The notes: generated by a model not told the origin, from the letters alone. Shown: positions 1 to 11,124, numbered from the stretch's first letter. The stretch: 64,000 nt of DNA from Aquiluna sp. (GCA_028144365.1 JAOGAX010000001.1:1-64000), one strand, 5' to 3'. Translations and numbers: made by a program.

Positions 1-65
1 GCTGGGGCGAAGGTTTACCCTCATCGATAGCTCAAAGGACGCCATAAACACGATCACAAAAAGAC

Positions 66-1466
66 TTAGTGCTCACGGTCTGGAGTTTGAGACTCTCGAG
101 AAATAAGCAGCACAACCACCAGCGCTAATAGAACAAAGAGCATCGCCGCAGTCATCGCCATTCCTAGGTTCTCTTCTCCAGGTCTTGAGGCCAACCTAAA
201 AATAACCAGCGGCAGGGTGGCGCCGGACCCGGTTGCCAAGAAACTTGCCGCACCGAATTCACCAAGCGATGCCAGCGAAACAAATGCAGTTGCAGCTGCA
301 AGGGGTCTTGCCAAAATAGGGCCCTCGATGCTGCCAAACACCCTCAACTTCGTTGCACCATCCATTTGGGCAGCCTCTAGGATTTCGCGGCTCATACCTA
401 GCCGGGCTGGCCTAATGATTTGGTAGGCGAGCGGGAACAAGAAGATCGACTGCACCAGTGGAACAAGCCACCAGCCACTTAGTTCCCTGGGAAGGTACCC
501 ACTGAGGATAAGAAACCCCAGTCCCAGCACCACCGGAGATATCCCAATCGGTAGAACGTAGAGCAGTGATGACCTTGGTCTCCCGGCAGCAATCCAAGCA
601 AGAGGCAAGACAATGAGACTTGCGACAACCATGTTTCTCAGTGAGTTCGCACCCGCCTCCAAAACTGTCAGGTTGAGTATCTCTCTTGCACCCTTGGTTC
701 CAAGGCTTGCAAGGTTCTCAAACAGTCCGCCGTTTAGGCTCAGCGCCCGACCGGCGATGTTCCAGATAATCAAGCCAATCGCCAAGACAAACAGCAAAGC
801 CAGCACAGCTCCCAATCTGCTGGGGAGGCTGGAGGGCACCTCACCAAATACAGGGGTTGGCTTAGCACCCGCTCGTTGGGCGAAGACAAACAAAGTCAGC
901 GTGAGCAGGGTCTGCAGCAAAGCTAGAACGAAGGAGCGGCTTAGGTCTAGGTCCCTAAGCGAAGAGATTGCTATCTCGGTCTCGAGGGTGGCGACGACGC
1001 CCTGGCCAAGCGAGATGACAAGGCCATAACTCGTTGCGCTATAGAGGGCGATCAATAAACCAGCAGCAGCTAGAGCCGCTCTTTGCTGAGGTAGAGAGAC
1101 ACGAAGCCGAATTAGAAAGTTGCTCGCACCATCTAACCGGGCGGCCTCAACCTGCTCCAGCGGCAACTGAGATGAGGCCACGATGCGCGCAACGAAGCCA
1201 ACATTCATGACCACGTGCGCGGAAATGATAAGAAGTATTCCCAAATTGGAATCTAAGTCGTCACCTCGAAGTGGGAGAAGGGTTATGCCAATAAGAAATG
1301 GAGGCAATAGAAAGGGGAGCACCAAGAGGGCTCCCAGGAACCCTCTTGATTTAGCTCCCAGCGTCGCTAAGAAATTGCCGACGGGATAGCCAAGAATCAA
1401 AGAGATGGCAGAGCTCACAACCGCAATGAATGCGGTTGTGGCAAGCAGCTCAAGGCTAGTTGTCAA
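66..1466 (-). CDS. thiP: ABC transporter permease, ThiP-like (thiamine)
   Basis: Two-domain binding-protein-dependent permease with two EAA-type loops (VEAARLDGASNF, LEAAQMDGATKL); downstream of a thiamine-type SBP under a TPP riboswitch. Confidence 0.85.
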   Translation of the reverse strand: MTTSLELLATTAFIAVVSSAISLILGYPVGNFLATLGAKSRGFLGALLVLPFLLPPFLIGITLLPLRGDDLDSNLGILLIISAHVVMNVGFVARIVASSQLPLEQVEAARLDGASNFLIRLRVSLPQQRAALAAAGLLIALYSATSYGLVISLGQGVVATLETEIAISSLRDLDLSRSFVLALLQTLLTLTLFVFAQRAGAKPTPVFGEVPSSLPSRLGAVLALLFVLAIGLIIWNIAGRALSLNGGLFENLASLGTKGAREILNLTVLEAGANSLRNMVVASLIVLPLAWIAAGRPRSSLLYVLPIGISPVVLGLGFLILSGYLPRELSGWWLVPLVQSIFLFPLAYQIIRPARLGMSREILEAAQMDGATKLRVFGSIEGPILARPLAAATAFVSLASLGEFGAASFLATGSGATLPLVIFRLASRPGEENLGMAMTAAMLFVLLALVVVLLISRESQTPDREH

Positions 1467-2406
1467 ATACGTCTGACCAATCCTTCAGCCAACGCTCCCG
1501 ATTAGCAGCAAAGTCCAAGTCTTCACCAAGGACGCTAGTGGCTGGCTGGGCATGCTCTGCCCAGGCTTGGGGCACCTCAATACCTGTCACAGCTGGGTAG
1601 ACGTACATTGCCTCGGCAACCGATGCCTGGAACGGCACCGATGTCAGGAAGTCGACAAACTGCTTGGCTCCCTCAGGGTTTGGTGAGTTTGTCAGGACAG
1701 CCGCATACTCCGTCTGTCGGAAGCATTCGCTTCGCAGTGCGGCGGTCTGGGCCTCACCATCGACCACCTCTGCCGCCGGCGAGCTCGCATAGCTCAGCAC
1801 GATTGGCTTCTCACCGCCGTAGCGGGTGAAGTCCACGAAGTAGGCATCTTCCCAACTGCCTGCAACTTTTACCTTGTTGTCTCTTAGGCCGCGCCAGTAT
1901 TCGAAAACCTCAGCGTTGGTCTCGAAGCCTGCGAAGGTGGTGGCTAAAAAGGCGAGGCCTGGCGAGGAGAGTCGTGGGTTCGTGACCACCGTTAGGGACT
2001 CATACTCCTGCTTTGTCAGTTCGCGCCAAGTCGCAGGCGGGGCAATCCCTGCCTCTTCGAAGAAAGCGATGTCGTAGTTGAAGCAGACGTCCGAGTAGTC
2101 AATTGCCACCCATTCCCCCTGAGCGATGCCGTTCTCTATGGCAAGCGATTGGAAGGTGTTGTCAATTCCGAAGACGACGTCGGCGATTGGGGCATTCTTC
2201 GTTAGGGATAGTTGATTGGTGAGCGATCCGGTGTCGCCCAGTCGGACTATCTCGAGCTCAAAGCCACTTTGCTCTTCAAAGCTTTGGATGAGCTCATCGG
2301 AGATTGCGAATGAGTCGTGGGCTGCGAGCCTTACCGTGTCTGGGGTTTGGGCGCAGCCGCTAAGTGCCATTACTGCTGTCGCTAGAAGTGCGATTTTCTT
2401 TTTCAT
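1456..2406 (-). CDS. thiB: Thiamine ABC transporter substrate-binding lipoprotein
   Basis: Lipobox MKKKIALLATAVMALSGC; TbpA-like sequence; start placed at the ATG at 2406 (GAAAGG SD) because the upstream in-frame extension lies in the riboswitch. Confidence 0.85.
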   Translation of the reverse strand: MKKKIALLATAVMALSGCAQTPDTVRLAAHDSFAISDELIQSFEEQSGFELEIVRLGDTGSLTNQLSLTKNAPIADVVFGIDNTFQSLAIENGIAQGEWVAIDYSDVCFNYDIAFFEEAGIAPPATWRELTKQEYESLTVVTNPRLSSPGLAFLATTFAGFETNAEVFEYWRGLRDNKVKVAGSWEDAYFVDFTRYGGEKPIVLSYASSPAAEVVDGEAQTAALRSECFRQTEYAAVLTNSPNPEGAKQFVDFLTSVPFQASVAEAMYVYPAVTGIEVPQAWAEHAQPATSVLGEDLDFAANRERWLKDWSDVFDN

Positions 2407-2431
2407 GTCGTGCCTTTCGTTTGTAGGCACG

Positions 2432-2527
2432 GGATTGAGGTCTCCCTGCGCTGGCATTACCCAGATCAGGTTTGACGGTCGAAGACTTACAGTCTTCCTC
2501 TCAGACCGGTACTACCGGACTCCCGTG
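2432..2527 (-). promoter_or_regulatory. TPP riboswitch (THI box)
   Basis: Reverse strand reads CTGAGAGG...ACCTGATCTGGGTAATGCCAGCGCAGGGA, the canonical TPP aptamer core, directly upstream of the thiamine SBP. Confidence 0.93.
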
Positions 2528-2537
2528 GTTTATTTGA

Positions 2538-4235
2538 TTATAGGGATTCCGCTTGCCTCTTTAGAGCGGCCTCGTCGGCCGCTTCCTCAGATGCACTTTT
2601 GTTCCTAAGTGGAATCTCCTTGATAAACCAACTAATGACAAATCCAATTCCGATGATGATGCCCGCGGTCAGGAAGACATTGAGTGATGACTCGACAAAG
2701 CCAATACGGAACGGGAGGGTCAGGCGCTCGTCAGCCCCAATCAGGAAGCTGGAGTCGTTGGTGACGTCGGCTGCGGCAGAGCCGCCACTCTGAAGGATCC
2801 CAAGTATCTCCGAGTTCACGGGGTTAGCAGAAACAGAGGCATCACCCAGCGCTTCCGCGATTCCAGTTGCCACCTCCGGACGCCGGAAGGCATCGACTAT
2901 TTTCTCGGTGACTTGAGAGAAGAGCATGGACATGAAGATGGCAACACCTAGCGTTCCACCCATCTGCCTGAAGAAGGTGGCGGTCGACGTTGCGACACCA
3001 ATATTTCTTGCCTCTACCGCGTTCTGAGAAGCAACCATTGTGGTCTGCATCAGCTGACCAAGGCCAAGACCGACCATGATCATTCCGATGGCTACCACCC
3101 ACAGTGGGGTGTCGGCCTTGAGCATGAGCACCATATAGAGGTATCCAAAGAACAGCGTGGCGGTTCCGGTGTTGAAGAAGAAGCGATACTTACCCGTCTT
3201 GGCCGTGACTCTTCCTGCGGTGATTGTGGCGGTCATCATGCCAAGAACCATTGGCAACATCATCAGTCCGGTCATTGTTGGGCTCACCCCGTAGACCACC
3301 TGAATGATCAGGGGGATGATGATCATTCCGCCAAACATTCCCATGCCGATGATGAAACCTAGGACCTGAGTCCGTGCAAAGGTCTTGTTTTTGAAGATGT
3401 GCAGCGGGATAAGAGCAGACTCTCCCATTTTCCTCTCAATGAGGATGAAGGAGATGATGCCGGTCACTCCTGCCACATACATCGCAATCGCTAGTGGTGA
3501 GTCCCAGCCCCACTCCCTGCCCTGTTCGGCAACGAGCAGCAATGGGACTGTGGCGAGGATGATTGCTGCCGCGCCCCACCAGTCAATCCTTTGTTTCCTT
3601 GGAGTGTGTGGCACGTGAAGGAAGGTGATCACCATGAACATAGATGCCGCACCAATAGGCAGGTTCATCAAGAAGATCCAGCGCCAGCCCTCTACGAACA
3701 GAAATTCATCGATACCGGCGAGGGTCCCACCAATTACAGGCCCCAAAAGCGAGGAAGAGCCGAAGACCGCTAGGAACATGCCCTGATAGCGAGCGCGCTC
3801 CCTTGGTGGCACGATGTCGGCAACGATTGTCAGTGCCAAAGAGAAAAGTCCGCCAGCCCCAATGCCCTGGAGGGCTCGGTAACCCGCAAGCTCCACCATC
3901 GTGTTGGCAAAGCCGGTTGTGAATGAACCCAAGATGAAAATTGCGATGGCGACCATAAAGACTGGCCTGCGTCCAAAGATGTCACCGAGCTTTCCGTAGA
4001 TGGGGGTGGAGACAGTTGAGGTGATTAGGTAGGCGGTGGTCGCCCACGCCTGCAGGGACAAACCGCCAAGGTCATCGGCAATCGTTCTCATCGCCGCGGA
4101 GACAACCGATTGGTCAAGTGCTGCGAGGAACATTCCGGACATTAGGCCAATCAGCACCAGCACGATCTGGCGGTGATTCATCTGTCCGGACTGTGCTGCC
4201 AGTTTCGCGGCTTCCCGTCGGGATTTGGCAGTCAA
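2538..4235 (-). CDS. MFS drug transporter, DHA2 (EmrB/QacA) family
   Basis: 14-TM-like MFS with LDQSVVSAAMRTIADDLG and GKLGDIFGRRP motifs. Confidence 0.9.
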   Translation of the reverse strand: MTAKSRREAAKLAAQSGQMNHRQIVLVLIGLMSGMFLAALDQSVVSAAMRTIADDLGGLSLQAWATTAYLITSTVSTPIYGKLGDIFGRRPVFMVAIAIFILGSFTTGFANTMVELAGYRALQGIGAGGLFSLALTIVADIVPPRERARYQGMFLAVFGSSSLLGPVIGGTLAGIDEFLFVEGWRWIFLMNLPIGAASMFMVITFLHVPHTPRKQRIDWWGAAAIILATVPLLLVAEQGREWGWDSPLAIAMYVAGVTGIISFILIERKMGESALIPLHIFKNKTFARTQVLGFIIGMGMFGGMIIIPLIIQVVYGVSPTMTGLMMLPMVLGMMTATITAGRVTAKTGKYRFFFNTGTATLFFGYLYMVLMLKADTPLWVVAIGMIMVGLGLGQLMQTTMVASQNAVEARNIGVATSTATFFRQMGGTLGVAIFMSMLFSQVTEKIVDAFRRPEVATGIAEALGDASVSANPVNSEILGILQSGGSAAADVTNDSSFLIGADERLTLPFRIGFVESSLNVFLTAGIIIGIGFVISWFIKEIPLRNKSASEEAADEAALKRQAESL

Positions 4236-4262
4236 AAGAACTCCAAGAAATAGGGTTTAGGT

Positions 4263-5093
4263 GTGCCCAATCCTACTCCCGTGCGTCGCAGGGCCAGCTT
4301 TGTCTTTCTGCCGCCTGTCGTTGCCGCAACAGTAGGAATATCCCTTTTGGTCCAGGGAGCTTTTGGGCAGCCCAACTTTGAACTTCTAGAGGAGCGAGCC
4401 GAGCAGCGAGAGCTTGCCGGCTGGGTTGTGCCAACCCTTGAACTAACTGACTACCTCTACCCAAGACTCGCAACCGGTTTTGCCGGAAGCGAGTGGGTTG
4501 TGGTGAACAAACTTCGTCCGCTCTCACCGCTGGACTTCGAACCACAGGTTCGAGAGATCCGCTCCTCAGAATCGCTTGATAACTCAAGGGGTCTTGAGCT
4601 GCGCGATGTTGCCGCCACCGCACTCGAGGCGATGGCCAGCGAGATGCTGTTCCAGGGCGCAGGCCAAATGTTTGTGAACTCGGCCTACCGCTCCTATGAA
4701 TACCAGCGTGAGTTGTTTGTCGACAAAGTTGACCAATACGGGGAGGCTGAGGCTCTGGTTAGGAGTGCAAAGGCAGGGCATTCAGAGCACCAGACCGGGC
4801 TTGCGGTCGATGTTTCGGTTCCAGCCCAAGGCTGCGCAATTATGCAGTGCTTCGGAGACACTGTTGCCGGAAAGTGGATAGCCGAGAACTCATGGAAGTT
4901 TGGCTACATCGTTAGGTACGAACGCGATACGACATCCATCACCGGCTATACCTATGAACCATGGCACCTGCGCTACGTAGGAAAAGAGATTGCAAAAATG
5001 TATGCCAATAATGGAATACATACCCTTGAGGACTTCTGGGGCTTCCCTGCAGCAGAAAATTATTCAGAGATTGCTGAGTCGACAATCGACTGA
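4263..5093 (+). CDS. D-alanyl-D-alanine carboxypeptidase, VanY/M15B family
   Basis: Motifs SAYRSYEYQ, SEHQTGLAVDV, EPWHLRYVG. Confidence 0.9.
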   Translation: MPNPTPVRRRASFVFLPPVVAATVGISLLVQGAFGQPNFELLEERAEQRELAGWVVPTLELTDYLYPRLATGFAGSEWVVVNKLRPLSPLDFEPQVREIRSSESLDNSRGLELRDVAATALEAMASEMLFQGAGQMFVNSAYRSYEYQRELFVDKVDQYGEAEALVRSAKAGHSEHQTGLAVDVSVPAQGCAIMQCFGDTVAGKWIAENSWKFGYIVRYERDTTSITGYTYEPWHLRYVGKEIAKMYANNGIHTLEDFWGFPAAENYSEIAESTID

Positions 5094-6682
5094 GCCTGCT
5101 CAAGAACCTGCTCGAGGTGCTCGGAGCCGGTGAAGGACTCCGCGTATATTTTGTAGACGTTCTCGGTTCCCGAGGGCCTTGCCGCAAACCAGGACTTCTC
5201 GGTCGATACCTTTACTCCACCAAGTGCACCACCCGAACTTGCCTTTGTCTCGATGTTTGTGATGGCATCACCTGCAAGCTCTGACGCTGAGACGTCTTTC
5301 TCCGAAAGTTTCGAAAGCTTTGCCTTTTTCTCAAGATCGGCTGGAGCGTCCACACGTTTGTAGTGAGGTTCGCCGTGGCGCTTGGTGAGTTCCGCATAGC
5401 GCTCTGACGGGCTCAGTCCAGTTACGGCCTCCATCTCGGCTGCAAGCAGACACATGATCAAGCCGTCTTTATCCGTTGACCAGGGCTGACCGTCCTTTCT
5501 TAGGAAGGATGCTCCAGCACTCTCCTCGCCACCGAAGGCCACTTCGCCTGAGACAAGTCCTGGAACAAACCACTTGAAGCCAACCGGAACCTCGATCAAC
5601 TTTCGTCCAAGGTCCTCTGCCACGAGATTGATCATGGAGGAGGACACCATCGTTTTGCCGATGCCAGAGTGCTCGTCCCAGCCATCTCTGCGGTGGAAGA
5701 GGTATTCGATTGAGACGCTGAGGAAATGGTTGGGGTTCATAAGGCCAGAGTCAGCGGTGACAATGCCGTGCCTGTCCGCATCCGCGTCATTGCCAGTGGA
5801 GATGTCGTAGTCATGCCTCGATGCGATCAGGGATGCCATTGCATACTCGGAGGAGCAGTCCATTCGAATCTTGCCGTCCCAGTCCAGGCTCATAAAACCA
5901 AACTGGGGGTCGACCTTGTCGTTCACGACTACTAGGTCAAGGCCAAAGTGATCCGCGATTTCTCCCCAGTACTCGGCCGATGCTCCGCCCATCGGGTCGG
6001 CACCGATGCGAACTGATGCCTCGCGAATTGGGTCAAGGTTCAATACCTGGTCCAGCTGACCTATGTAGTTAGCTCGATAGTCAAAACCTGTGGCGTCTGG
6101 TTTTGCTCTCTTGACCCCCTTGAGACCTGAGGCGATTAGCTCGTTGGCTCTGTTTGCGATCCAGGAGGTTGCGTCGGAGTCGCTGGGTCCGCCGTGGGGC
6201 GGGTTGTATTTGATTCCACCGTCTTGCGGTGGGTTGTGGCTGGGGGTAATGATGATGCCGTCAGCAAGGGCGTTACTGCTCCTTGGCAGCTGCATGTTGT
6301 GATCGAGGATTGCGACGGAGACGGCAGGTGTTGGAGTGAAGTCGCCCGTTGCGATGAATGCGGGGACCTTGTTGCCCGCTAATACCTCGAGCACCGACTG
6401 CTCGGCGGGAGCGCTCAACGCATGGGAGTCCTTACCAACATAGATAGGTCCCTGAATATCTTGGGTTATTCGGTAGTCGACGATGGCCTGAGTGATAGCG
6501 AGGATGTGCCATTCATTGAATGAGGCGCTTAGGGCGCTGCCGCGGTGGCCACTGGTTCCAAAGGCAACTCTCTGCTCGGCTGCTGCGAGATCGGGGATCA
6601 GCTCAAAATAGCTCTGCTCCAGCTTGGCTAGGTCCACTAGGTCCTCGGCGCTCGCAACCTGACCTGCTCTTTGGTGAACCAC
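5060..6682 (-). CDS. pgm: Phosphoglucomutase (alpha-D-glucose phosphate-specific)
   Basis: FGTSGHRG, ITPSHNPP, GNDADADRHG, RPSGTENVYKIYAES motifs. Confidence 0.95.
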   Translation of the reverse strand: MVHQRAGQVASAEDLVDLAKLEQSYFELIPDLAAAEQRVAFGTSGHRGSALSASFNEWHILAITQAIVDYRITQDIQGPIYVGKDSHALSAPAEQSVLEVLAGNKVPAFIATGDFTPTPAVSVAILDHNMQLPRSSNALADGIIITPSHNPPQDGGIKYNPPHGGPSDSDATSWIANRANELIASGLKGVKRAKPDATGFDYRANYIGQLDQVLNLDPIREASVRIGADPMGGASAEYWGEIADHFGLDLVVVNDKVDPQFGFMSLDWDGKIRMDCSSEYAMASLIASRHDYDISTGNDADADRHGIVTADSGLMNPNHFLSVSIEYLFHRRDGWDEHSGIGKTMVSSSMINLVAEDLGRKLIEVPVGFKWFVPGLVSGEVAFGGEESAGASFLRKDGQPWSTDKDGLIMCLLAAEMEAVTGLSPSERYAELTKRHGEPHYKRVDAPADLEKKAKLSKLSEKDVSASELAGDAITNIETKASSGGALGGVKVSTEKSWFAARPSGTENVYKIYAESFTGSEHLEQVLEQAQSIVDSAISE

Positions 6683-7077
6683 TAGGCCTCCGGATTACGC
6701 TGCAGCAGAAAAACTGTGTAGGCGGCAGAGAAGCCAAAGCCGACAAGCGCGTAGAGAATCACAAACCAGTTGACACCTGTCGGAACAAGCAGGGTTAGTA
6801 CTCCCAGTCCAAAGGCGCTGACCTGCATCACGCGGGCTGCCCAGAGCACTCCATTGTCACTGCCTGCAATTGACACAACGAACATGTTTCCGGTGAGTGC
6901 TACCAGCGTGATGCCTATCATCTGCATTGACCAATCCAGGTCGCCGCTTCCAGTAAGCCCGAGAAGATCGGTGAAGATTCTGGGAACAGCGAACAGCGCT
7001 GCGGCGCTTAGCGCGAATACCAGGGCACCAAGCCTGAGAACCCCGCGGAGCCTTGAGACATTGCCTCTTTTATGCAT
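6682..7077 (-). CDS. Small integral membrane protein, unknown function
   Basis: ORF with several hydrophobic segments immediately downstream of the divergent pheA promoter. Confidence 0.7.
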   Translation of the reverse strand: MHKRGNVSRLRGVLRLGALVFALSAAALFAVPRIFTDLLGLTGSGDLDWSMQMIGITLVALTGNMFVVSIAGSDNGVLWAARVMQVSAFGLGVLTLLVPTGVNWFVILYALVGFGFSAAYTVFLLQRNPEA

Positions 7078-7128
7078 GAAAGCATCGTATTGCCATCTTT
7101 GAATTAGTGCCTGCCCTAATCTTGTTCC

Positions 7129-8043
7129 ATGGCTCAGCTCAAGATCGCTTACCTCGGCCCTGCCGGCACATTCACCGAGATGGCTGCAGGTCAGGTTGCA
7201 AGCGCTGCGGAGCTGTTGCCCGTTGCCTCTGTGACCGCGGCAATTGATGCCGTTTTGGAGGGCAGAGCAGACCGCGCGGTCGTGCCGATTGAGAACTCGA
7301 TCGAGGGCGGCGTCTCGGCAACCTCCGACGCACTAGCGGTCATCGGCGGCGTGCAGATTTATGGCGAGTATTTGGTTCCGGTTCGCTTTGACCTCATGGC
7401 AAAGCCGGGTACGAAGCTAGAGACAATTTCTTCAGTTCTTACTCATCCGGTTGCCTATGCCCAAAGCAGAAAGTGGCTTGAGGCAAAGCTGTCTGGCCAC
7501 ACCCACATCCCCGCAGCCTCAACGGCAGCGGCTGCGAAGGCGATGGCGGATGGAGCAGACTGCGATGCAGTGATTGCTGCAACCGGTGCTGCCGAGATCT
7601 ATGGCCTAGAGATACTGGCCAGCGACATTGGTGAAAACAAAGAGGCGCAGACAAGGTTTATCGAGATTGGGCGAAGTGGTAAGCCACAGCCCAAAACCGG
7701 CCACGACAAGACCAGCGTGATCGTTGAGCTTCCAGATGACAGGCCCGGAGGGCTTTTGGAGATGCTTGAACAGTTCGCCGCTCGAGGGGTGAACCTAAGC
7801 CGACTTGAATCCAGGCCGATAGGTGATCGCTTTGGTCGTTACCGCTTTAACATCGACGCCGAGGGACACCTCGATGATGAGGCCATTGCCGAAACGCTCA
7901 TGGGTCTTCACAGATTCTCGCCAAAGCTGATCTTCCTCGGCTCTTACGCCAGGGCCGACAAGGCCGAATCAAACCACCAGGGCAATAACGCCGATGGCGC
8001 CTATCAGTCGGCCAAGAAGTGGCTAAACGATCTACGGAGCTAG
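7129..8043 (+). CDS. pheA: Prephenate dehydratase
   Basis: LGPAGTFTE, VPIENSIEGGV, ESRPIGDRFGRYRF (ACT domain). Confidence 0.95.
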   Translation: MAQLKIAYLGPAGTFTEMAAGQVASAAELLPVASVTAAIDAVLEGRADRAVVPIENSIEGGVSATSDALAVIGGVQIYGEYLVPVRFDLMAKPGTKLETISSVLTHPVAYAQSRKWLEAKLSGHTHIPAASTAAAAKAMADGADCDAVIAATGAAEIYGLEILASDIGENKEAQTRFIEIGRSGKPQPKTGHDKTSVIVELPDDRPGGLLEMLEQFAARGVNLSRLESRPIGDRFGRYRFNIDAEGHLDDEAIAETLMGLHRFSPKLIFLGSYARADKAESNHQGNNADGAYQSAKKWLNDLRS

Positions 8044-8975
8044 ATCAGCACCTTCAGTGCTTTGTTTTTGAGTGAGAAGTCGACCTCAATCACCTCTCCA
8101 ACCGGATCTCCGTCGAGCTGCATGGCTGCGGGGTTGTGAGGCTTGATTCGAATTCTTGGGCTTGAGAGGTTCTCGAGAGTTTTTACGTTTGCTTTTTCGT
8201 CCATCCAGCGTCTGCCCAGCGCGAGCGGGCGAACCACTAGGTTTTGCCAGGTGATTCTCGAGAAGAAGTCAACCCAGTTCAAGATCTTCCTCGGCCCAAT
8301 TGCCGCAATGTCGAGTTTGCCATCGTCCATCTGGGCATCGGGCATCATCGATATCAGCCCTGGAAGCCAGCCCACGTTGCCAACCAGCAGCGAGTAGCTC
8401 TTTAGGGTTCTTACCTGGTTGTCGATCTGGACATCGAAGCGCTCAAACTTCAGCGGCAGTGACCGGATGCCGCCTTCGATATACGCAATCCAACCAACCC
8501 TGCGCTTGAGCTTGGGCTGGGTGTTTTCCATTAGTTTTGCGTCCATGCCAACGCCGGCAATACCGGTGAAGACGAACTCTCTCAGCGAGCCATCCGCGAA
8601 GACGGCCTTTGCAACACCGAGGTCGATTTCGTAGGCGTGACCCTTGAGCGCCTTCTTGATTGCGGCGTCGAGGTTGCCAATTGGTATCTTTAGGTTTCTA
8701 GCGAGGATATTTCCGGTTCCAAGCGGCAGGATTCCAATTGCGACTTCTTCGCCGGCTGTTCCCTGCACCACGTTGCGCAGGGTGCCATCGCCACCGGCAA
8801 CAAAGATAATGCTCAGCCCTAGGGCTAGAGCCTGGCGGGCTTGGCCTGCGCCGTTGGAGCTTGAGTCTGTCGCAAGAAAAGTGGGAGTCGCACCGGGGTG
8901 CTTCGCAAACGCCTTTTCAAGCCGGCTAAGAGCAATCTTTTCCGGGTTATAGATGACTGCAAGCTCACTCACCAC
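8040..8975 (-). CDS. Diacylglycerol/lipid kinase family protein (DagK/YegS-like)
   Basis: VAGGDGTLRNVVQG and LPLGTGNILARNL motifs. Confidence 0.9.
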   Translation of the reverse strand: MVSELAVIYNPEKIALSRLEKAFAKHPGATPTFLATDSSSNGAGQARQALALGLSIIFVAGGDGTLRNVVQGTAGEEVAIGILPLGTGNILARNLKIPIGNLDAAIKKALKGHAYEIDLGVAKAVFADGSLREFVFTGIAGVGMDAKLMENTQPKLKRRVGWIAYIEGGIRSLPLKFERFDVQIDNQVRTLKSYSLLVGNVGWLPGLISMMPDAQMDDGKLDIAAIGPRKILNWVDFFSRITWQNLVVRPLALGRRWMDEKANVKTLENLSSPRIRIKPHNPAAMQLDGDPVGEVIEVDFSLKNKALKVLI

Positions 8976-9011
8976 ACAAGCCTAACTGGCGGTAGCGGAT
9001 AGGCTTAGGGG

Positions 9012-10277
9012 GTGATTGACCTGTCCTTGCTTCGCGAAAACCCAGATGCAATTCGCCTTTCACAGCGCGCTCGTGAAGCTGATGAATCACTTGTGGACCA
9101 GGCCTTAGAGCTGGACAAGACAAATAAGGCCGCGTTGCAGCTTTTTGAGAAGCTCAGGTCGGAGCAAAATGCCCACGGCAAGCTAGTAGCCGCAGCGCCA
9201 AAAGAGGAAAAAGCTTCTCTGGTTGCCCAGGCGCAATCCATGGCTCAGCAGGTAAAAGATGCCGAGGCCAAGGCGAATCAGGCTGGAGAGGCACTCAATG
9301 CCGTCCTCTACAAAATTGACAATGTAGTCCTGGCGGGTGTTCCTGCCGGTGGCGAAGAGGACTTCGTGGTACTTCGCGAGGAGGGTACAAAACCAAAGTT
9401 TGACTTCAAGCCCCTTGACCACGCGGAGCTTGGCGAGAGCCTCGATGTTATTGATATTGAGCGCGGGGTAAAAATCTCCGGTTCTAGGTTCTATTTCTTG
9501 AAGGGTTGGGGCGCCAGGCTAGAGCTTGCAATGATGCAGCTGGCCTTGGACCAGGCACATGCAGCGGGCTTTACTCCGCTGATTACCCCAACGCTTGTAA
9601 GGCCTGAGGTGATGCAGGGCACCGGGTTTTTGGGAGAGCACTCCTCTGAGATCTACTACCTTGAGGCTGATGATCTCTACCTCACCGGCACCAGCGAGGT
9701 TGCCCTTGCCGGCTATCACTCAGGCGAGATTATCGATGACTTTTCAGAGCCGCTTCGTTATGCCGGCTGGTCGACCTGCTATCGCAGGGAGGCGGGAAGC
9801 CACGGCAAGGACATCAAGGGCATCCTGAGGGTCCACCAATTCAACAAGCTGGAAATGTTCTCCTACTGCAAGCCTGAGGACGCCGAGGCAGAGCACGAGC
9901 GCATGCTTGGCTGGCAGGAGGAGATGCTCAAAAAGTGTGAGCTTCCATACCGTGTGATTGATGTTGCTGCCGGTGATCTTGGCTCGTCGGCTGCCAAGAA
10001 GTATGACGTCGAGGCATGGGTGCCCTCTCAAGAGAAGTATCGGGAGCTAACCTCAACCTCTAATTGCACCACCTTCCAGGCCAGGCGACTCAACACTCGT
10101 TACCGCGATGAAAACGGCAAGACCCAGATGCTTGCAACGTTGAACGGAACACTCGCCACAACCCGTTGGTTGGTGGCCATCTTGGAAAACCACCAGCAGT
10201 CTGACGGCTCAGTCTCGGTTCCTGAAGCCTTGAGGCCATATCTGGGCGGGCTTGAGAAAATTAGCCCCAAAGCCTAG
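9012..10277 (+). CDS. serS: Seryl-tRNA synthetase
   Basis: [15 protein letters not shown]; class II motifs CYRREAGS and [13 protein letters not shown]. Confidence 0.97.
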   Translation: MIDLSLLRENPDAIRLSQRAREADESLVDQALELDKTNKAALQLFEKLRSEQNAHGKLVAAAPKEEKASLVAQAQSMAQQVKDAEAKANQAGEALNAVLYKIDNVVLAGVPAGGEEDFVVLREEGTKPKFDFKPLDHAELGESLDVIDIERGVKISGSRFYFLKGWGARLELAMMQLALDQAHAAGFTPLITPTLVRPEVMQGTGFLGEHSSEIYYLEADDLYLTGTSEVALAGYHSGEIIDDFSEPLRYAGWSTCYRREAGSHGKDIKGILRVHQFNKLEMFSYCKPEDAEAEHERMLGWQEEMLKKCELPYRVIDVAAGDLGSSAAKKYDVEAWVPSQEKYRELTSTSNCTTFQARRLNTRYRDENGKTQMLATLNGTLATTRWLVAILENHQQSDGSVSVPEALRPYLGGLEKISPKA

Positions 10278-10279
10278 GA

Positions 10280-11107
10280 ATGAAAGAAGACGGCTGGCTA
10301 ATTGCCCTCGACATCGATGGCACCCTGGTTCATGACGACGGCTTCCTATCCCCTCGGGTGAAAGAGCAGGTGAACCGGGTTCGCTCGCTAGGCCACCATG
10401 TGTTTGTCTCAACCGGGCGAGCTGCGGCAAACGCCTTCCCTGTAATTCGAGAGCTTGGCATTGAATCCGGCCATGCGGTCTGTTCCAACGGGGCGGTGAC
10501 GATTCGTCTCGATGAGCAGCACCCGAAGGGCTTTGAGCCTCACAGCGTTGAGACTTTTGATCCGGCTGAGGTGCTGACGCAGCTAATTGACAAGCTGCCG
10601 AATGCCCACTTTGCAGTCGAGGATGTCGATGGCAGCTATCGCTTCCACAAGCCATTTCCCACCTATGCGCTTGGGGAGCAAAACTTTGAGACGCCGTTGG
10701 ATGAGCTCTTGCACCACCCCGTGAGCCGGGTGGTGGTGCTTTCGCCCGATCATGATGTTAATCAGTTCATACAGCTGATGGACAACGTCGGTCTGCAGTC
10801 TGTTTCATACGCAATTGGCTACACCGCTTGGCTTGACATTGCCCCCAGGGGCATTGACAAGGGCCACGGCCTTGCCAAGCTCCGTGAGGAGTATGGCCAC
10901 GCCTCAAGTCGAGTGCTGGTTATGGGAGATGGCAGAAACGACATCGAGATGTTTCAGTGGGCAAAGTCTTTGGGCGGTTATGCGTTTGCCATGGGGCAGG
11001 CACCTGATGAGGTGAAGCTTGCAGCCACCGCAACCACCGGTGCGGTTGCCGATGACGGTGTTGCCCAGGTCCTTGCCTCACTCGAGGGACTTGAGTTTTT
11101 GAGCTAG
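10280..11107 (+). CDS. HAD superfamily hydrolase, Cof-type
   Basis: ALDIDGTLV motif I and GDGRNDIEMF motif; follows serS. Confidence 0.9.
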   Translation: MKEDGWLIALDIDGTLVHDDGFLSPRVKEQVNRVRSLGHHVFVSTGRAAANAFPVIRELGIESGHAVCSNGAVTIRLDEQHPKGFEPHSVETFDPAEVLTQLIDKLPNAHFAVEDVDGSYRFHKPFPTYALGEQNFETPLDELLHHPVSRVVVLSPDHDVNQFIQLMDNVGLQSVSYAIGYTAWLDIAPRGIDKGHGLAKLREEYGHASSRVLVMGDGRNDIEMFQWAKSLGGYAFAMGQAPDEVKLAATATTGAVADDGVAQVLASLEGLEFLS

Positions 11108-11124
11108 GCACTAAACTCCTATGC

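Noticed and set aside
1-57. Possible start of an ABC ATPase (ThiQ) on the minus strand (GTG at 57: MIVFMASFELSMRVNLRPS)
   Set aside because: Only 19 codons visible; position fits thiQ but the sequence is too short to support the call.
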